Below are positions 6,827 to 9,078 of a DNA stretch of 9,078 nucleotides, one piece after another. The DNA lies in NCBI GenBank assembly GCA_035306065.1, contig DATGOL010000151.1, positions 1-9,078 of the forward strand. Direction: 5' to 3'. Position 1 is the first letter of the stretch. The number at the start of each line of letters is the position of its first letter. Both the position numbers and the translations under genes were made by a program. The notes below the pieces were generated by a model. It searched no databases, was not told where the DNA came from, and worked only from the letters and a program-made list of their open reading frames with translations. Origin of the DNA: JBBQHX01 sp035306065. Lineage in GTDB: Bacteria; Gemmatimonadota; Gemmatimonadetes; Gemmatimonadales; Gemmatimonadaceae.

Positions 6827-7370
6827 CGTCCGGCCCATCCCGTATCACTCGGCACGGATTTCCCACCGCCACACAGTTGGCCGGAATGGACTTGTTTACC
6901 ACGCTTCCCGCGCCGATGATCGTGTTGTCACCAATGGTGACGCCGGCCAGGACGGTAACTCCCGCACCTATCCAGACGCGACTGCCTATCGCGATCGGCA
7001 GCGCATACTCCACGCCTGACGCGCGCTCCACCGGGTCGAGCGGATGCGAAGCAGTAGCGAGGGTGACATTGGGGCCTATCATGACGTCATCGCCGATCGT
7101 CACGGTTGCACAGTCGAGCACCACCAGGTTGTGGTTCGCGTAAACGCGTTCGCCGAGTGTGAGGTTGTAGCCGTAATCGCAATAGAACGGGGGCTCCAGC
7201 CAGGCGTCGGTGTCACGTCCCAGGAGCTCCTTCAGCGTTGCGGTATCAATTTCCGCAACGGACTGATTGAACCGATAACACAACAGCTTGGCACGCCTCC
7301 TCTCTGCAGAGAGCTGAGGGTCGTCTGCACGATACAACTCGCCGGCCAGCATCTTCTCTTTCTCGTTCAT
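6813..7370 (-). CDS. maa: Maltose O-acetyltransferase (hexapeptide-repeat family)
   Basis: This 185-residue cytoplasmic enzyme of the Maa/LacA/NodL group transfers acetyl from acetyl-CoA to a sugar hydroxyl. The N-terminus (EKEKMLAGELYRADD) is strikingly like E. coli Maa (EKEKMIAGELYRSAD) and the length is nearly the same (183 in E. coli). The rest is a left-handed beta-helix built from hexapeptides such as VTIGDD, VMIGPN and VTIGDN. The catalytic histidine is His109 in ASHPLDP, and Asn79 matches the conserved active-site asparagine. Cys87 stands where LacA has Asp93; Maa also lacks that Asp, which favours Maa. The true acceptor may be another sugar. The start is well supported: GGAGGAGATT immediately precedes the ATG at 7370. 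The 3' end overlaps the VOC gene by 14 bases. A 7-base repeat array lies in its leader. Confidence 0.88.
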   Translation of the reverse strand: MNEKEKMLAGELYRADDPQLSAERRRAKLLCYRFNQSVAEIDTATLKELLGRDTDAWLEPPFYCDYGYNLTLGERVYANHNLVVLDCATVTIGDDVMIGPNVTLATASHPLDPVERASGVEYALPIAIGSRVWIGAGVTVLAGVTIGDNTIIGAGSVVNKSIPANCVAVGNPCRVIRDGPDVTRL

Positions 7371-7383
7371 AATCTCCTCCCGA

Positions 7384-7432
7384 GCGTCAGGCGCCCGGCG
7401 TCAGGCGTCAGGCATGCAGCGCCAGGCGAGCG
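7384..7432. repeat. Seven-unit heptamer array (GCGTCAG type)
   Basis: Seven successive 7-base units run GCGTCAG, GCGCCCG, GCGTCAG, GCGTCAG, GCATGCA, GCGCCAG, GCGAGCG. Three are identical, one (GCGCCAG) differs by one base, and the other three diverge more but hold the 7-base register and a leading GC. It lies 14 bases upstream of the acetyltransferase start, between that gene and the next one upstream on the same strand, so it is probably within the leader. Confidence 0.7.
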
Positions 7433-7484
7433 AATCCCGACACTCGTTACGCATCACTGATGTGTATATACCGGGATGGCAGCA
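7433..7484. other. AT-rich spot and palindrome upstream of maa
   Basis: An 11-base palindrome CATCA-C-TGATG (7452-7462) lies next to TATATA (7465-7470), the most AT-rich spot between the two minus-strand genes. TATATA could be a -10 for the acetyltransferase with a leader near 90 bases, but no matching -35 was found, so this is only a suggestion. Confidence 0.25.
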
Positions 7485-7506
7485 CCTAACCCCTACCCCC
7501 TAACCC
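7485..7506 (-). repeat. G-rich heptamer array overlapping the monooxygenase stop
   Basis: On the minus strand this reads GGGTTAG, GGGGTAG, GGGTTAG, G, in exact 7-base register. The stop codon TAG (7502-7500) of the oxidoreductase gene is the end of the first unit. Only three G-runs of three or more are present, so a full three-layer quadruplex would need the long G5 run to be shared. Confidence 0.75.
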
Positions 7507-8582
7507 AAGTACTTCATCAACTCACTCGCCGCCGCCGCACCTGCCCGATTCGCACCTATCGTTGACGCAGACGGACCATATCCCACCAGGTGCACCCGCG
7601 GGTCCTTCGCAACCTGCGTAGCCAGCCTGCCTGTCATCACTATCCCGCCATTCGCCTCACGCAGCATCAGCGGGCCCAGATGGTCCAGCGAACTGCGAAA
7701 GCCCGTACACCAGAGTATCACGTCTGCCTTCTGCACCGTGCCATCCGGCCAGCGAACGCCATCCGCCGTTATGTCGCTGAACATAGGCTTGCGATTCAAC
7801 ACTCCGCGCTGCTGCATCGCCTCTATCGCAGGCGTCAGGGGAAGTCCGGTCACGGAAACCACTGATTGCGGCGGCAGCCCGTGGCGCACGCGGTCTTCGA
7901 CGATCGCAACAGCCGCACGTCCCGCGTTCGCGTCGAACGGCCCCCTGCGAAACTCCGGAGGGCGTCGGCTTACCCAGGTGGTGCTGGTAACACGCGAGAT
8001 CTCATCGAGCAGCTGGATCGCCGAGATGCCGGCACCGACTATTACGACGTGCTGCCCCTCGAATTCGTTCGCCGTGCGATAGTCGCGCGTATGCAGTGTG
8101 CGTCCCTCGAAAAGTTCGGCTCCCGGATACTCAGGGATGTAGGGTGATTCCCAGGTTCCCGTTGCATTTATGATTCCGCGGACCGAGAGGTCGAAGCGAT
8201 CGGTTTCCACGTTGAACCGCCCGTCGCGATCGCACACCACCGCAACCTTCACCGGCCTGTACACGGGCAGCTCGAACTCCTTCTCGTATTCCGCGAAGTA
8301 CTGAGGAACGGCAACCGCTGCCTGCACCTCCGTCTGACTCGTGTCAACGGCGTCTTCGAAACGCATTCCCGGCAGGTCATGCACCCGATTCACGGTGCTG
8401 AGCGTGAGGGACGGCCACCTGAACTGCCAGGCCCCACCGGGCCTGGGCGACTGGTCCAGCACCACGTAGCCGCGGTTGCTCTCGAGGCCAAGACGTCGCA
8501 GGTGGTAGGCCGAGGAGAGTCCGGCCTGACCGGCGCCAATCACAACGATCTCGGTCTTGAGTCGGATGGTGCGGTCGGGCAT
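7500..8582 (-). CDS. Flavin-dependent monooxygenase-like oxidoreductase (CzcO/FMO type)
   Basis: This 360-residue soluble FAD- and NADPH-dependent enzyme is related to flavin monooxygenases and the CzcO-like group. The FAD site is VVIGAGQAGLSSAYHL (G16-x-G18-x-x-G21), followed by SPRPGGAW. The second dinucleotide site is VVIVGAGISAIQLL (G183-x-G185-x-x-A188). Between them, FEGRTLHTRDY (158-168) fits the FxGxxxHxxxY signature of class B flavin monooxygenases. WCTGF (291-295) is the late ATG-like motif. It is shorter than Baeyer-Villiger enzymes (about 500), which suits the compact group. The substrate is unknown. The ATG at 8582 lacks a purine-rich ribosome site (its leader is C-rich), but the N-terminus leads straight into the FAD motif, so any error in the start is small. 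A G-rich heptamer array overlaps its stop. Confidence 0.9.
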   Translation of the reverse strand: MPDRTIRLKTEIVVIGAGQAGLSSAYHLRRLGLESNRGYVVLDQSPRPGGAWQFRWPSLTLSTVNRVHDLPGMRFEDAVDTSQTEVQAAVAVPQYFAEYEKEFELPVYRPVKVAVVCDRDGRFNVETDRFDLSVRGIINATGTWESPYIPEYPGAELFEGRTLHTRDYRTANEFEGQHVVIVGAGISAIQLLDEISRVTSTTWVSRRPPEFRRGPFDANAGRAAVAIVEDRVRHGLPPQSVVSVTGLPLTPAIEAMQQRGVLNRKPMFSDITADGVRWPDGTVQKADVILWCTGFRSSLDHLGPLMLREANGGIVMTGRLATQVAKDPRVHLVGYGPSASTIGANRAGAAAASELMKYLG

Positions 8583-8899
8583 GCGGGAAGAGGGGGCGAG
8601 GGCCGAGCGGGGATGTCTGCGGAACTGCCTGGTTTACTGGATCAGGGTGTGCAAGACGGAATCAAGTGTGGCAGAGATAGCTGCCGATGCATCGCGACCC
8701 AAGAGGCTGCGCCTGCAGATCTGCCTCGTCGCAGCAGGTGCGGCAGGGCAGGCCCCCAACCCTGCCTCAACTTCGTTCGCACGCAGGGCAGGCTGGCGCC
8801 AACCACCCGACTCTTCCGTACTGGCTCGAATCTGGCGAAATATGCTGCATGAACGTATGTACCTCATCGCCCACAGGCTGTCCCGCATCCGGAGTGTAG
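8583..8899. other. 317-base gap with short repeats upstream of a glycosyltransferase
   Basis: No convincing gene is seen. The gap contains the palindrome GCAGATCTGC (8715-8724) and a hairpin GGCAGGG (8742-8748) with CCCTGCC (8760-8766). It also holds the direct repeat GCAGGGCAGGC at 8743-8753 and 8783-8793. The second copy can pair with the same CCCTGC, so two exclusive hairpins are possible in a leader for the gene at 8900. Both flanking genes start outward from here, so it must hold two promoters; none is clear. Confidence 0.4.
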
Positions 8900-9078
8900 A
8901 TGCCCAGTCGTCCCGTGCGCGTTCTGATAGCATGTGACCACATTGATCACGACGGTGCCCTCCACGGGGGCGGCCGGCAGCTTCTGGAGCTGATTCGAGC
9001 GCTGCAGAACTCGCCGCACGTGGAGTTTACAGTGGTGATTCTGCGGCCCGCGACCAGCCTGGGACGCGAGCTGGTTGC
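8900..9078 (+). CDS. Probable glycosyltransferase, N-terminal fragment
   Basis: Only the first 59 codons are in the window. They read MPSRPVRVLIACDHIDHDG, then a glycine-rich turn GGGRQLLELIRALQ, then VEFTVVILRPATSLGREL. A first beta-strand (VRVLIAC), a glycine-rich loop leading into a helix (GGGRQLLELIRAL) and a second strand (FTVVIL) match the start of GT-B fold glycosyltransferases (family 4-like N-terminal domain), where this region helps bind the acceptor. GGAG at 8891-8894 lies 5 bases before the ATG. No catalytic residues are visible yet, so the family call is moderate; another Rossmann-type protein is possible. Confidence 0.6.
   Translation, partial: MPSRPVRVLIACDHIDHDGALHGGGRQLLELIRALQNSPHVEFTVVILRPATSLGRELV

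Noticed and set aside
8557..8937. Open frames on both strands in the gap before the glycosyltransferase (also 8634-8933 minus)
   Set aside because: Both overlap the better-supported start at 8900, lack ribosome sites and resemble no family. Composition alone explains them.

Overview
This is a GC-rich bacterial chromosomal window with nine protein genes, two of them cut by the window edges, and one tRNA. No phage, transposase, CRISPR, rRNA or defence genes are visible. The mix fits Gemmatimonadota or a similar high-GC, soil-type phylum: a soluble multi-GAF histidine kinase, a bacterial deoxyhypusine-synthase homologue, a tandem universal stress protein, and scattered single-gene units. That assignment is an inference from gene content and composition, not from a marker gene.

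Layout. 1-2238 (+) is the C-terminal part of a GAF-rich sensor histidine kinase. 2404-3348 (+) is a tandem-domain universal stress protein. It converges on 3501-4517 (-), a deoxyhypusine-synthase-family enzyme, and the gap between them holds two G-rich repeat arrays facing each other. Divergent from that enzyme is 4656-5015 (+), a very hydrophobic small membrane protein with an 11-residue proline-spaced repeat. tRNA-Pro(GGG) follows at 5151-5224, with a good promoter and an intrinsic terminator. 5331-6275 (-) is a YedA-like EamA/DMT exporter, divergent from 6443-6826 (+), a VOC/PhnB-like protein. The VOC gene overlaps tail-to-tail with 6813-7370 (-), a maltose O-acetyltransferase. 7500-8582 (-) is a flavin-dependent monooxygenase-like oxidoreductase. 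After a 317-base gap, 8900 to the window end (+) begins a probable glycosyltransferase.

Most genes look like independent transcription units, with strand changes and wide gaps, so no pathway can be assembled. The kinase and universal stress protein may share a stress-sensing theme, but 165 bases separate them.

The most unusual signals are non-coding and structural. Short tandem arrays with a unit of about 7 bases start at or within about 15 bases of the stop codons of three genes, always with the G-rich strand in the mRNA sense. A differently worded 7-base array lies upstream of the acetyltransferase. The membrane protein carries proline exactly every 11 residues over four units. I see no clear multi-gene novel system.
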